The translations under genes and the position numbers were made by a program. A model generated the notes under the pieces. That model did not search any database and was not told the DNA's origin. It saw nothing but the letters and a program-made list of their open reading frames with translations. Below are positions 10,676-18,487 of a DNA stretch of 64,000 nucleotides, one piece after another. The stretch spans positions 282,405 to 346,404 of the forward strand of contig NZ_LGUI01000011.1 of the NCBI RefSeq assembly GCF_002891295.1. Reading direction: 5' to 3'. Position 1 is the first letter of the stretch. Every line of letters begins with the position of its first letter. The DNA comes from Streptomyces eurocidicus. Its GTDB lineage: Bacteria; Actinomycetota; Actinomycetes; Streptomycetales; Streptomycetaceae.

Positions 10676-11794
10676 GTGGCTGATATCCAGATCCCCGCTG
10701 ACATCAAGCCCGCCGACGGTCGCTTCGGCGCGGGCCCGTCCAAGGTGCGTACGGAGGCGCTCGGCGCCCTGGCTGCCACCGGAACCTCTCTGCTCGGCAC
10801 GTCACACCGCCAGGCCCCGGTGAAGAACCTGGTCGGCAAGGTGCGCGACGGTATCCGGGAGCTCTTCTCGCTGCCCGAGGGCTATGAGGTGATCCTCGGA
10901 AACGGTGGTTCCACCGCGTTCTGGGACATCGCGACCCACGGTCTGATCGAGAACAAGTCGCAGCACCTGTCGTTCGGCGAGTTCTCCTCCAAGTTCGCCA
11001 AGGCCGCGAAGCTCGCCCCGTGGCTCGCCGAGCCGAGCGTCGTCTCCTCGGCGCCGGGCACCCACCCGGAGCCGGTCGCCGAGGCGGGCGTGGACGTCTA
11101 CGCCCTCACGCACAACGAGACGTCGACCGGTGTCGCGGCGCCGGTCCGGCGCGTCGCGGGCGCGGACGCCGGGGCGCTGGTCCTGGTCGACGCCACGTCG
11201 GGCGCGGGCGGGCTGCCGGTGGACATCACCGAGTCCGACGTCTACTACTTCGCCCCGCAGAAGTCCTTCGCCGCCGACGGCGGTCTGTGGCTGGCGGCGT
11301 TCTCCCCGGCGGCCCTGGAGCGCGCGGCCCGTGTGCACGCCTCCGGCCGGCACGTCCCCGAGTTCTTCTCGCTGCCGACGGCGATCGACAACTCCCTGAA
11401 GAACCAGACCTACAACACCCCCGCCCTCTCCACCCTCTTCCTGCTCAATGAGCAGCTGGAGTGGATCAACGGCCAGGGCGGCCTGGACTGGGCGGTCCGC
11501 CGCACGGCGACGTCCGCGCGGGCGCTGTACGGCTGGGCCGAGGCGTCGAAGCACGCGACCCCGTTCGTCGCCGACCCGGCGAAGCGGTCGGCGGTCATCG
11601 GCACGATCGACTTCTCCGAGGACGTGGACGCGGCGGCGGTCGCGGCGGTGCTGCGGGCGAACGGGATCGTGGACACGGAGCCTTATCGCAAGCTGGGGCG
11701 GAATCAGTTGCGGGTGGCGATGTTCCCGGCGATCGATCCTGCGGATGTCGAGGCGCTGACGGCGTGTGTGGATTACGTGATCGAGCGGCTGTAG
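10676..11794 (+). CDS. serC: phosphoserine aminotransferase
   Basis: 372 aa. Converts 3-phosphohydroxypyruvate and glutamate to 3-phosphoserine and 2-oxoglutarate, the second step of serine synthesis, in the cytoplasm. It is a fold-type I PLP enzyme of the actinobacterial SerC branch: GAGPSKVR at the N-terminus, GTSHRQAPV, ILGNGGSTAFWD, and YYFAPQKSFAADGGLW with K196 as the PLP lysine. The C-terminus has FPAIDPADVEALTACVDYVI. Length is normal for this branch. GTG is taken as start because the protein aligns with the family from ADIQIPADIKP and a TAnnnT box lies seven bases upstream (leaderless). Monocistronic, ending in a palindromic element. Confidence 0.95.
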   Translation: MADIQIPADIKPADGRFGAGPSKVRTEALGALAATGTSLLGTSHRQAPVKNLVGKVRDGIRELFSLPEGYEVILGNGGSTAFWDIATHGLIENKSQHLSFGEFSSKFAKAAKLAPWLAEPSVVSSAPGTHPEPVAEAGVDVYALTHNETSTGVAAPVRRVAGADAGALVLVDATSGAGGLPVDITESDVYYFAPQKSFAADGGLWLAAFSPAALERAARVHASGRHVPEFFSLPTAIDNSLKNQTYNTPALSTLFLLNEQLEWINGQGGLDWAVRRTATSARALYGWAEASKHATPFVADPAKRSAVIGTIDFSEDVDAAAVAAVLRANGIVDTEPYRKLGRNQLRVAMFPAIDPADVEALTACVDYVIERL

Positions 11795-11809
11795 TGGGTC
11801 GGGGTGCGG

Positions 11810-11965
11810 GTGGGGGTGCCGCTGCGCGGGGCCTTTTCCCCACCCCGCCCCTTCCCGAACCGGGGCTCCGCCCCGGACCCCGGTCCTCAAGCGCCGGACG
11901 GGCTGAATTTCAGCCCGTCCGGCGTTTGAGGACATTCGGGAAGGGGCGGGTAGGGGAAAGCCCCC
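11810..11965. repeat. palindromic intergenic element between convergent genes
   Basis: Core palindrome 11885-11932 (CAAGCGCCGGACGGGCTG / CAGCCCGTCCGGCGTTTG). The flanks on each side are also inverted: CCCGCCCCTTCCCGAA on the left answers TTCGGGAAGGGGCGGG on the right, and GGGGCTCCGCCCC forms a smaller hairpin. It fills the space between serC and the MFS gene, where it could act as a bidirectional terminator, although no T-tract follows. Confidence 0.85.
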
Positions 11966-13168
11966 CTACCCCCGCCGACCCAACCGCACCACAAACCCCA
12001 TCCCCACCAACGCCGCCCCCGCCACCACCACCCCGAGCAGGGATGAACTGAAAGCGATCCCCTTCGCATCGCTGAGATACCCCGTACCGACCGGCAGGAT
12101 CCCCGCGAACAGATAACCCCACGCGCTCAGCGCCGCGTTCGCCTCCGCCAGCCGAGGCCCCGGCACCCGCCCGTTCAGCAGCGAGAAGCCGCCCAGCTGG
12201 CCCATTCCCTGGCCGATCCCGGCCAGTACCGCCGCGGCGAGCAGCAGCCATATGGACGACGCGCGCACGGCCAGGATCACCAGCAGCATGCCCGCGGCGG
12301 TCGCGCCCGTCGCCGTGGCGAGGAGGCGGTGGGGCCGCCACCGGCTCACGAAGAACTGCACGGCGGTCGACGCGCCGAACATGACGAACGCCGAGCCGCC
12401 CGCCACGATCCGGTTGGTCGTGCCGAGGAGGTCCGCGAGCATGGACGGGCCGAGGGCCAGCAGGAACGAGGTCCCGGTCATGCCGGGCATGTACGCGGCC
12501 AGGCCGGCCAGCAGGTCCCGCCTGTTGGGGCGGGGCACGGACGGCAACCGCAGCCACGAGCCGCCGCCGTCGCGGCGCACCTGCGGCAGGGTCCGGATGA
12601 CGAGCAGGGCCGACAGCAGCAGGACGGCCTCGGCGACGAACACCGTCACGGTCGGGGCGGGCAGCAGCTGGGCCGCGCAGCCGGCCAGCAGCGGGCCCGT
12701 CGCCAGGCCGGTGCCCATGGCCACCGATCCGGCGAGCGACGCCTGCCGGCGCCGGTCGGGGCCGCCGACGTCCGACACCGCCGCCATGCCCGCGGCGACC
12801 GCGCCGCCGACCGCGAGGCCGGTCAGCAGGCGCGCGGCGATCAGGGCGGCCACGCTCCCGGCCGTCGCGTACAGCAGGCAGGCGAGGAGGGCGGACAGCA
12901 CGGCCGGGACGAGGACGGTCCGTCGCCCGTAGCGGTCCGAGAGCACTCCGGCGACCGGCAGGGCCACCAGCAGCCCGCCGATGTACGAGGCGAAGACGAC
13001 GGTCAGGGTGCCGGTCCCGAAGCCGATCCGCTGCTGCCACAGCACGAACATCGGGGTGGGCGCGTTCGAGAGCATGAAGACGGCGGTCAGGGGCCAGGCG
13101 GCGAGCCAGACGCTGCGCCGCCCGGTGCCCCGGTGCCGGGCCGTCCCGGTCTCCTGGACGGCGCTCAT
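11966..13168 (-). CDS. MFS transporter, probable product exporter
   Basis: 400 aa major facilitator with about 12 hydrophobic segments. It is cytoplasmic up to residue 20, then has the first membrane span, and GVLSDRYGRRTVLVPA is the loop 2-3 signature (G-x3-D-R-x-G-R-R). A second-half equivalent is VSRWRPHRLLATATGA. The family is drug/metabolite:H+ antiport (DHA1-like). ATG at 13166-13168 overlaps the stop of the LLM oxidoreductase (ATGA), so it is the last gene of the chorismatase operon. The natural inference is that it exports the product of that operon or gives self-protection. Longer in-frame reading upstream lies inside the oxidoreductase gene and is rejected. Confidence 0.85.
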   Translation of the reverse strand: MSAVQETGTARHRGTGRRSVWLAAWPLTAVFMLSNAPTPMFVLWQQRIGFGTGTLTVVFASYIGGLLVALPVAGVLSDRYGRRTVLVPAVLSALLACLLYATAGSVAALIAARLLTGLAVGGAVAAGMAAVSDVGGPDRRRQASLAGSVAMGTGLATGPLLAGCAAQLLPAPTVTVFVAEAVLLLSALLVIRTLPQVRRDGGGSWLRLPSVPRPNRRDLLAGLAAYMPGMTGTSFLLALGPSMLADLLGTTNRIVAGGSAFVMFGASTAVQFFVSRWRPHRLLATATGATAAGMLLVILAVRASSIWLLLAAAVLAGIGQGMGQLGGFSLLNGRVPGPRLAEANAALSAWGYLFAGILPVGTGYLSDAKGIAFSSSLLGVVVAGAALVGMGFVVRLGRRG

Positions 13169-14151
13169 GCGAGGCCGCGCAGCAGCGGCAGCAGCTCCTC
13201 CGCGGTGTGTTCGAGGGCGGCTCTGTAGCTCGGCTCGTGGAGGTCGGGGGTGGGCAGGCGCAGCACGATGTGGCGGGCGCCCGCCGCGACGTAGCCGCCG
13301 ACCCACTCGGCGACCTGCTCGGGGGTGCCGCCGAAGATGCCCTGGGTGGTGCGCATGGTGGGCAGGTCGAGGCGGTAGTAGGCGCCGAAGTAGGCCCTCA
13401 GCGTCTCCTCGGCCTTCTCGACGCTCCGGTCGACGGCGACCGAGAGGTAGACGGCGCCGGTGACGTCGGACTCGGGGCGCCCGGCGGCCGCACGGGCCTC
13501 CTGCACCCGGAGCCAGCCCTTCTCGTAGTGGGCGGCGGTGGTGCTGGTGGGCATCCAGCCGTCGTAGATCCGCCCGGTGCGCTCCAGCATCTTCGGGCCG
13601 GAGTGCGCCATCCACAGCGGGGGCCCGGCGGGCCGCTCGGTGACGGGCAGCAGCGCCACGTCGTCCAGCCGGTAGTACTTCCCGTCGAAGGAGACGGGCT
13701 CGCCCTCGGCGCCCCACAGGGCGCGGCAGATCTCCAGGGTCTCGCGCATACGGCCCACCCGCTCGTCGAACGGGATCCCGTACGCCGCGAACTCGGCCTG
13801 GGTGGCGGGCGAGGTGAAGCCGGAGCCGAGGCCCGCGATCAGGCGGCCGCCGGAGATCCGGTCCAGGCAGGCGAGTTCATGGGCGAGGTGGACCGGCGGG
13901 CGCAGCGGCAGCAGCACCGCCGTGCCCAGCCGGACCCGCTCCGTGGTGGTGGCCGCCGCCGTCAGGGCGAGCACCGGGTTCATCCGGGAGCGGGCCAGCG
14001 GGGACTCGCCGGCCCATATCGAGTCGTACCCCAGCTGTTCGATCTTCCGGCTCAGTTCGCCGAGGTGACGGGGATAGTCGTTGCGTTCGACGACGGATTC
14101 GCGTCCGGGGAGGACGACACCGATACGGAGGTCGGTCGGCGTCTGGGGCAC
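13165..14151 (-). CDS. LLM-class flavin-dependent oxidoreductase
   Basis: 328 aa bacterial luciferase-like TIM barrel, using reduced FMN or F420. Features: IGVVLPGRE at the N-terminus, GYDSIWAGESPLARSRMNPVLALTAAATTTERVRLGTAVLLPLRPPVHLAHELACLD broken here only by normal family sequence, then GGRLIAGLGSGF and IFGGTPEQVAEWVGGYVAAGARHIVLRLP. The family oxidises or reduces small substrates and is common in natural-product clusters. GTG start at 14149-14151 with AGGA upstream. It overlaps the MFS gene by four bases and follows the DAHP synthase after about 100 bp. In this operon it might hydroxylate or otherwise oxidise a benzoate-derived intermediate; this is inference only. Confidence 0.85.
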   Translation of the reverse strand: MPQTPTDLRIGVVLPGRESVVERNDYPRHLGELSRKIEQLGYDSIWAGESPLARSRMNPVLALTAAATTTERVRLGTAVLLPLRPPVHLAHELACLDRISGGRLIAGLGSGFTSPATQAEFAAYGIPFDERVGRMRETLEICRALWGAEGEPVSFDGKYYRLDDVALLPVTERPAGPPLWMAHSGPKMLERTGRIYDGWMPTSTTAAHYEKGWLRVQEARAAAGRPESDVTGAVYLSVAVDRSVEKAEETLRAYFGAYYRLDLPTMRTTQGIFGGTPEQVAEWVGGYVAAGARHIVLRLPTPDLHEPSYRAALEHTAEELLPLLRGLA

Positions 14152-14170
14152 GGTGTTCCTATCTGAGAGG

Positions 14171-14264
14171 TCCGGCAGGGGTTCCGGCAGGGGTTCCGGC
14201 CTTGGTTCCGGCCGGGGATCAGGAGAAGGCCGGGATCAGGAGAAAGCCGGGGGGTCAGGAGAAG
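14171..14264. repeat. short tandem repeats between the DAHP synthase and LLM genes
   Basis: Four 12-bp units like TTCCGGCAGGGG from 14171 to 14217, followed by three copies of TCAGGAGAA starting at 14219, 14235 and 14255. The last copy contains the stop codon of the DAHP synthase, so the array seems to have grown from the gene's own 3' end by slippage. Confidence 0.65.
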
Positions 14265-15442
14265 ACGGCGTCGATCAGTTCACGGGCCTGCGCCGGGTTG
14301 AGCCGGGGGTCGCAGAGCGACTCGTAGCGCTCGGACAGCGCGTGCTCGCCGGTGACGGGACCGCCGAGGCACTCGGTCACGTCGGCCGCCGCGGTCTCCA
14401 GGTGGAGGCCGCCGGGGTGCAGCCCCTGCTCCTCAAGGACCTTCCGGAAGGTCAGGGCCTCGGCGACGGCGTCGGAGAGGCGGCGGGTCTTGACGCCGGT
14501 CGCGGTCTGCACGGTGTTGCCGTGCAGGGGGTCGCTGAGCCAGACGACGGGGTGGCCCGCGCCCTGTACGGCCTCAACGACCGGGGCGACGGCCGACGCG
14601 GGCGTGCCCGCGCCCATCCGCAGGATCAGCGTGAGCCGGCCGGGAAGCCGGCCGGGGTCGAGGACCCGGCAGAGGCGTACGACCTGCTCGGGGGTGGCGG
14701 ACGAGCCGATCTTGCAGCCGACCGGGTTGGCCAGGGCGGCGAGGAACTCCACGTGCGCCAGGCCGGGCTGGCGGGTGCGCTCCCCGATCCACGGGAAGTG
14801 GGTCGAGGCCAGGTAGGGGTCCCCGGTCTCCGGGTCGCGGCGCATCTGGGGGCTCTCGTAGTCCATCACCAGGGCCTCGTGGGAGGCCCAGGGCCCGTAC
14901 GCGTCGGTGCGCGCGCCGTCGAGCGCGCGCAGGACGGCCGCGCTCGCCTCGTACGCCTGGAGCATCCGGTTGGGGTCGTGACGGCGCGCCGGGGCGTTGG
15001 GTTCGGGCGAGTTGACGAGGTGGCCGCGGAAGACGGGCAGGTCCACGCCGCCGGCGGTCTCGGTGGGGCGGCTGCGCGGCTTGGCGAACTGGCCGCCCAT
15101 CCGGCCGATGCGGACGACGGGGTGGCCCGTGCGCAGGGCCACCCGGTCGGCGAGTTCGGCCAGCAGCCGCGCCTTGGCGGCGGTGTGGGTGGCGCCGCAC
15201 TCGTGGATGTCCTCGGCGCAGTCGCCGGTCTGGAGCACCCGGGCCCGGCCGAGCGCGACTTCGGCGAGCTGCCTCCGCAGGGTCCGTACGTCCTCGGCGG
15301 TGGTGAGCGCCGGGGCCGTACGGAGGGCGCGGCGGACCCCGGGGAGGTCCGGGTGCGCGCCCCACTGCGGCTGCTGCTCGGCCGGGAGCAGGTCCCACAC
15401 CTCGGGGGCCGGGGCCCCCTGGACGGTGAGCGACTCGTTCAC
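14255..15442 (-). CDS. class II 3-deoxy-7-phosphoheptulonate synthase (short, secondary-metabolism type)
   Basis: 395 aa. Condenses phosphoenolpyruvate with erythrose 4-phosphate, the first step of the shikimate pathway. Class II motifs: VLQTGDCAEDIHEC, VRIGRMGGQFAKPRS, HFPWIGERTRQ, NPVGCKIGSS, LILRMGAGTPAS and VVWLSDPLHGNT with HLETAAADVTEC. Plant and mycobacterial housekeeping class II enzymes are about 450-470 aa with N-terminal regulatory segments. This one is trimmed like the feedback-insensitive PhzC-type copies in antibiotic clusters. The start GTG at 15440-15442 forms a GTGA overlap with the chorismatase stop; an upstream GTG at 15451 is also possible. Coupling to chorismatase indicates a dedicated supply of chorismate. 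Such copies usually add to a housekeeping DAHP synthase encoded elsewhere. Confidence 0.92.
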   Translation of the reverse strand: MNESLTVQGAPAPEVWDLLPAEQQPQWGAHPDLPGVRRALRTAPALTTAEDVRTLRRQLAEVALGRARVLQTGDCAEDIHECGATHTAAKARLLAELADRVALRTGHPVVRIGRMGGQFAKPRSRPTETAGGVDLPVFRGHLVNSPEPNAPARRHDPNRMLQAYEASAAVLRALDGARTDAYGPWASHEALVMDYESPQMRRDPETGDPYLASTHFPWIGERTRQPGLAHVEFLAALANPVGCKIGSSATPEQVVRLCRVLDPGRLPGRLTLILRMGAGTPASAVAPVVEAVQGAGHPVVWLSDPLHGNTVQTATGVKTRRLSDAVAEALTFRKVLEEQGLHPGGLHLETAAADVTECLGGPVTGEHALSERYESLCDPRLNPAQARELIDAVFS

Positions 15443-16467
15443 CGGGTCCACTCCGGGCCGGGGACGAGTCCTTCGATCTCCACCAGCAGGTCGTCGCGGC
15501 ACACGGCCACGTTCATGTACATGACCTCGGTGTCGGGGCCGAAGGCCGACCGGCAGCGCTCGCGCACGACCGGCAGGTCCGCCTCGTGGCGCACGTAGAC
15601 CTTGACCAGGCGGAGGTCCTTGAGCTCGTGGCCGCCGTCGAGGCCCGCGGCGGCCAGGTTGGGGCCGCTGATCAGCTCGGCGATGTTCTCCAGCACGACG
15701 TCGGTCTGCGCGCCGACGTCGCCGCGGTGGACGGTCTCGTGGCCGAGGATGCTGGCGGTGCCGGAGACGAACAGCGCGCCGTCGCCCCCGTCGGCGCCGG
15801 CCGGGTGCAGCCGGGTGGCGCGGGCGAAGCTCGGCGGCTTCGGGCCGTACTGCTCGGGATAGTGGTACGCGGGGGTCTGCCGCTGGTTCTCGACGTGCCG
15901 GGGGCGGCCCTCGCGGCAGGCGAGCAGGGTGAAGGAGATGCCCTCGCCGCGGGTGCCGATGCCGGTGGCGGCGGGCATGTGGCCGGTGCCGTCGCCGTAC
16001 GACGCGAATGCCTCGGCGCGGCCGGCGACGAAGTCCTGGTAGATCTCCAGGCCTTCGGCGTTGGGGCCGATGATGTCGCCGACGAAGTTCCACATCCGGA
16101 AGATGTGGGGGTAGCCGAGCTCGCCCACGAGGGCGAAGGCCGCCTCGTACACCTCGCGCACCGTCTTCCGGTACACCGGGAGCGGTGGGATGGCGCCGGA
16201 GATGAAGAGGTATTCGCCGTCGTGGGCGAAGGCCAGGTTGCCGCGGGCTCCGGTGAGGGGCTCGGTGCCGGTGGTCCACACCTCGCGGAAGGAGTCGAAG
16301 CCCGGGGAGGCCATAGGAATGGCGAGTTCCGGGTGGCCCTGCCCGGTGAGGGAGAGGGCGGTGCGCTCGCCGAACGCGACCGTACCGAGGACGTGGCGCC
16401 CGGGAGCGGGCCGCGGTATAGCGTCGAGCGACGTGAAATGGGCCTGTAATGCGGCGTGTCGGGACAT
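15439..16467 (-). CDS. chorismatase, probably 3-hydroxybenzoate-forming (Hyg5-like)
   Basis: 342 aa, FkbO/Hyg5/XanB2 family (often mislabelled pteridine-dependent deoxygenase). These enzymes remove pyruvate from chorismate, giving either a dihydrodiol carboxylate (FkbO/RapK type) or 3-hydroxybenzoate (Hyg5 type). Visible motifs: FRMWNFVGDIIGPNAEGLEIYQDF split across residues 123-146, ALFVSGTASILGHETVH (231-247), ENIAELISGPNL, LVKVYVRHEADLP and AVCRDDLLVEIEG (321-333). G236, C323 and E330 sit exactly four positions below the Hyg5 residues I recall as G240, C327 and E334, whereas FkbO-type enzymes carry alanines at the first two. This supports 3-hydroxybenzoate as product. First gene of the operon, translationally coupled to DAHP synthase. 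Length is normal for the family. Confidence 0.88.
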   Translation of the reverse strand: MSRHAALQAHFTSLDAIPRPAPGRHVLGTVAFGERTALSLTGQGHPELAIPMASPGFDSFREVWTTGTEPLTGARGNLAFAHDGEYLFISGAIPPLPVYRKTVREVYEAAFALVGELGYPHIFRMWNFVGDIIGPNAEGLEIYQDFVAGRAEAFASYGDGTGHMPAATGIGTRGEGISFTLLACREGRPRHVENQRQTPAYHYPEQYGPKPPSFARATRLHPAGADGGDGALFVSGTASILGHETVHRGDVGAQTDVVLENIAELISGPNLAAAGLDGGHELKDLRLVKVYVRHEADLPVVRERCRSAFGPDTEVMYMNVAVCRDDLLVEIEGLVPGPEWTR

Positions 16468-16683
16468 GTGCGAACCCTTCGATGGGCCGTCGCCAGGGCG
16501 GCGAGAACGTCAGTGACACCGCAGGGGGTGAGACGAGTGAGCCCTGCGGCGGGCTGTGCTTAAGGTCCGGCCTCGGTCGCGCGGGATCGGTCCGGCGCGT
16601 CGACAAGGCGTGTTGAAGGCACAGTTGGGCGCGGCGCAGCGAAAATCTGCCGGCCCGGCTCACTCCCCCCGTGATCGTTTGCC

Positions 16684-16720
16684 GGTACGACGGTACCCGC
16701 GGACGTGTGTGTACGGTCAA
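16684..16720 (-). promoter_or_regulatory. candidate promoter and operator for the chorismatase operon
   Basis: On the minus strand a -35-like TTGACC (16715-16720) and a -10-like TACCGT (16690-16695) are 19 bp apart. A perfect inverted repeat GGTAC-GACG-GTACC (16684-16697) covers the -10 and the likely start site, so it may be a repressor operator. The leader to the first codon would be about 215 bases. The remainder of 16468-16803 shows no convincing gene. Confidence 0.45.
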
Positions 16721-16803
16721 CTTTTATTCGCCGTCGGGCGGGGTGAGTTGAACCACAAGAGGAGCCGGACTCCCCTTAGTTTTTCGCTCAGTTTTTCCGC
16801 GGC

Positions 16804-17196
16804 TTACTCGCGACCCGCGTGGACGGCGTCCGCTGCCAGGAGGTTCAGCCTCTCGACCGCCCCGGCCGGCCGCAGGGTGCAGCTGCGCCACGTGAGCCCG
16901 TTGGGGTGCTGAACGAGCGCCAGCCCGCTGGGCTCCACCTCGACGACCCTGCCGGAGCCGCCCGCGACGGTGTCGACGACAAGGTCGCCGATCAGGGCGC
17001 GGGGCACGGACAGCTGGGTGGCCTCAGGGCAGTTGCAGGGGGCGGGGAGGGAGGGAGCGTGGGAGATGAGGTTGAACCCGTGGGCACCGGCGGCGACGTA
17101 GAGGGGGGCGGGGGTGGTGTGGGGGTGTACTGCGGGGGTGCGGCGGGTGAAACGCGCTCTCGCCCGGGCGATGAGGGCGGGGATAGGGTTTCGCAT
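16804..17196 (-). CDS. hypothetical protein, 130 aa
   Basis: Not recognised. The start ATG (17194-17196) has AGGAG eight bases upstream, which rules out the longer reading. The N-terminus is basic (MRNPIPALIARARARFTRR), the middle contains a CxC pair (APCNCPEATQL), and the C half (IGDLVVDTVAGGSGRVVEVEPSG, shortened here) looks like a small beta-barrel that ends WRSCTLRPAGAVERLNLL. It has no signal peptide or membrane segment. It is divergent from a short GntR regulator, an arrangement seen around integrated actinomycete elements, but no integrase or replication gene is near. Function unknown. Confidence 0.7.
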   Translation of the reverse strand: MRNPIPALIARARARFTRRTPAVHPHTTPAPLYVAAGAHGFNLISHAPSLPAPCNCPEATQLSVPRALIGDLVVDTVAGGSGRVVEVEPSGLALVQHPNGLTWRSCTLRPAGAVERLNLLAADAVHAGRE

Positions 17197-17234
17197 GTCA
17201 TCAGCTCCTGATTGCAGCAGGGTGGGTGACCGTT

Positions 17235-17270
17235 GCCCCCGGACCGCTAGGACGGTCGCGGGGGCCTTTT
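17235..17270. other. strong hairpin in the leader between the 130-aa gene and GntR
   Basis: GCCCCCG-GACCG pairs with CGGTC-G-CGGGGGC (12 pairs, one bulged G, loop CTAGGA), followed on the plus strand by CTTTT. It looks like an intrinsic terminator reading rightward, yet no rightward gene ends before it. On the minus strand it lies about 40 bases ahead of the 130-aa gene and could be a leader structure. Confidence 0.5.
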
Positions 17271-17332
17271 GGCGAGCCACAATAGAGAGGGTGTGATGCA
17301 GATGTCTACAGTCCTATGCCGACGTTAGCTGC

Positions 17333-17357
17333 TATGTTCGACTAGGTGTCTATACCT
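17333..17357 (+). promoter_or_regulatory. leaderless promoter and auto-operator of the GntR gene
   Basis: TATGTT (17333-17338) is a TAnnnT -10 box seven bases before the GTG at 17346. AGGT-GTCTAT-ACCT (17344-17357) is an inverted repeat over the start codon, and a related half, GTCTACAGTC, appears at 17303 and again after the start. This is a plausible GntR binding site for autoregulation. Confidence 0.5.
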
Positions 17358-17627
17358 ACAGTCGCCGCCGTGATGGAATTCGACCCCACGCTCCCGAAGT
17401 GGACGCAGATCGCGCAGGTCATCCGGCAGCGCATCGCCGCGGGCAAGTACCTGCCGAACCACCTGATCTCCGAGACCCAGTTGGAGCAGGAGTTCGAGGT
17501 CGCGCGCGTCACGGTCCGCAAGGCCACCCGGGCGCTGCGCGAAGAGGGGCTGATCGTCACCACTCACGGCATGGGTTCATTCGTCACCGAACGGGCCGCC
17601 GAAATCGTCAAGTCCTCCACCGACTGA
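17346..17627 (+). CDS. short GntR-family transcriptional regulator
   Basis: 93 aa, essentially only the winged helix-turn-helix: WTQIAQVIRQRIAAGKYLPNHLISETQLEQEF (broken for length: residues 19-50) then ARVTVRKATRALREEGLIVTTHGMGSFV with the recognition helix and the wing glycine. Full GntR proteins carry a ligand-binding C-terminal domain that is absent here; the protein ends naturally rather than by frameshift. GTG start is supported by a leaderless promoter; an internal ATG at 17373 is the alternative. It is divergent from the 130-aa unknown, which it may control. Similar one-domain GntR proteins control transfer genes in integrative elements. Confidence 0.85.
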   Translation: MSIPTVAAVMEFDPTLPKWTQIAQVIRQRIAAGKYLPNHLISETQLEQEFEVARVTVRKATRALREEGLIVTTHGMGSFVTERAAEIVKSSTD

Positions 17628-17658
17628 GGCGCACCTTCTCCACGCAGGCGAGAACGCC

Positions 17659-17674
17659 GTACGCTGGCGCGTAC
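17659..17674. promoter_or_regulatory. candidate TetR operator
   Basis: GTACGC-TGGC-GCGTAC is a perfect inverted repeat about 50 bp upstream of the TetR start, the usual place for an autoregulatory operator of this family. Confidence 0.5.
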
Positions 17675-17726
17675 ACCGTGCGCTACTGTGGGCTCGAAGC
17701 CCATAAGGCCGTAGAGAGGACCCCGC

Positions 17727-18470
17727 ATGCCCGCCGCCGAGCAGCCCATCCCCTCCGTGTGGACGCGTCCGCGCCGGACGCGGGAGCAGCCGGCCCTGAG
17801 CCGGGAACAGATCGTGGCCGAGGCCGTCCGGCTGCTGGACGCGGAGGGCGTCGAGGCCCTGAGCATGCGCAAGCTCGGCACCCGGCTCGACGCCGGGGCC
17901 ACGTCGCTCTACCGGCACGTGGGCAACAAGGACGAGCTGATCGAGCTGGTCGTGGACGAGGTCTACGGGGAGCTGGAGGTGCCGGAGGCCGGTGACCCGG
18001 CGGACTGGCGGGCGGCGGTCGCCGGCAGCGCGCACGGCCTGCGGGCGATGGCACTGCGGCACCCGTGGGTGACGTCCGTGCTGGGCCAGGCCGGCCTGTC
18101 CTACCTCGGGCCCAACCTGATGCGGATGTCGGACCGCCTGCTCGCCCTGTTCAAGGCGGCGGGCTTCCCGTCGGACGAGGCCGACCAGGCCATGAAGGCG
18201 GTCATCGCGTACGTCATCGGGGCGGCGACCAGCGAGGCCGCGTACCTCTCGATGCTCGCCCGCAGCGGCCGCGGCGAACGGGAGTTCCTGGAGAGCCTGC
18301 ACCCGTCCACCGAGGAGGCCGTCCAGGACCACCCGGAACTGCGCGAGGGCCTCGCGGCCCAGCGGGGAAGGGACCCGCAGCGGGTCCGCGACGAGAACTT
18401 CGCGTACGGCCTGGAGCGGATCCTGGACGGGCTGGGGACGCGACTGGGGGGCGGCGCCTCAGCGGGGTGA
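17727..18470 (+). CDS. TetR/AcrR-family transcriptional regulator
   Basis: 247 aa. The N-terminal helix-turn-helix runs LSREQIVAEAVRLLDAEG, EALSMRKLGTRLDAGATSLYRHVGNKDELIEL, where ATSLYRHVGNKDEL is the recognition helix of TetR proteins close to TetR itself. The C-terminal domain (about residues 90-235) is helical and tetracycline-repressor-like, including HPWVTSVLGQAGLSYLGPN and YVIGAATSEAAYLSM. ATG start has GAGAGGA upstream. It is convergent with the XRE regulator, only 17 bp away. No transporter or enzyme is adjacent on the same strand, so its target is not clear; autoregulation through the upstream palindrome is likely. Confidence 0.9.
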   Translation: MPAAEQPIPSVWTRPRRTREQPALSREQIVAEAVRLLDAEGVEALSMRKLGTRLDAGATSLYRHVGNKDELIELVVDEVYGELEVPEAGDPADWRAAVAGSAHGLRAMALRHPWVTSVLGQAGLSYLGPNLMRMSDRLLALFKAAGFPSDEADQAMKAVIAYVIGAATSEAAYLSMLARSGRGEREFLESLHPSTEEAVQDHPELREGLAAQRGRDPQRVRDENFAYGLERILDGLGTRLGGGASAG

Positions 18471-18487
18471 CCGGGCGCGGAGCGGTC

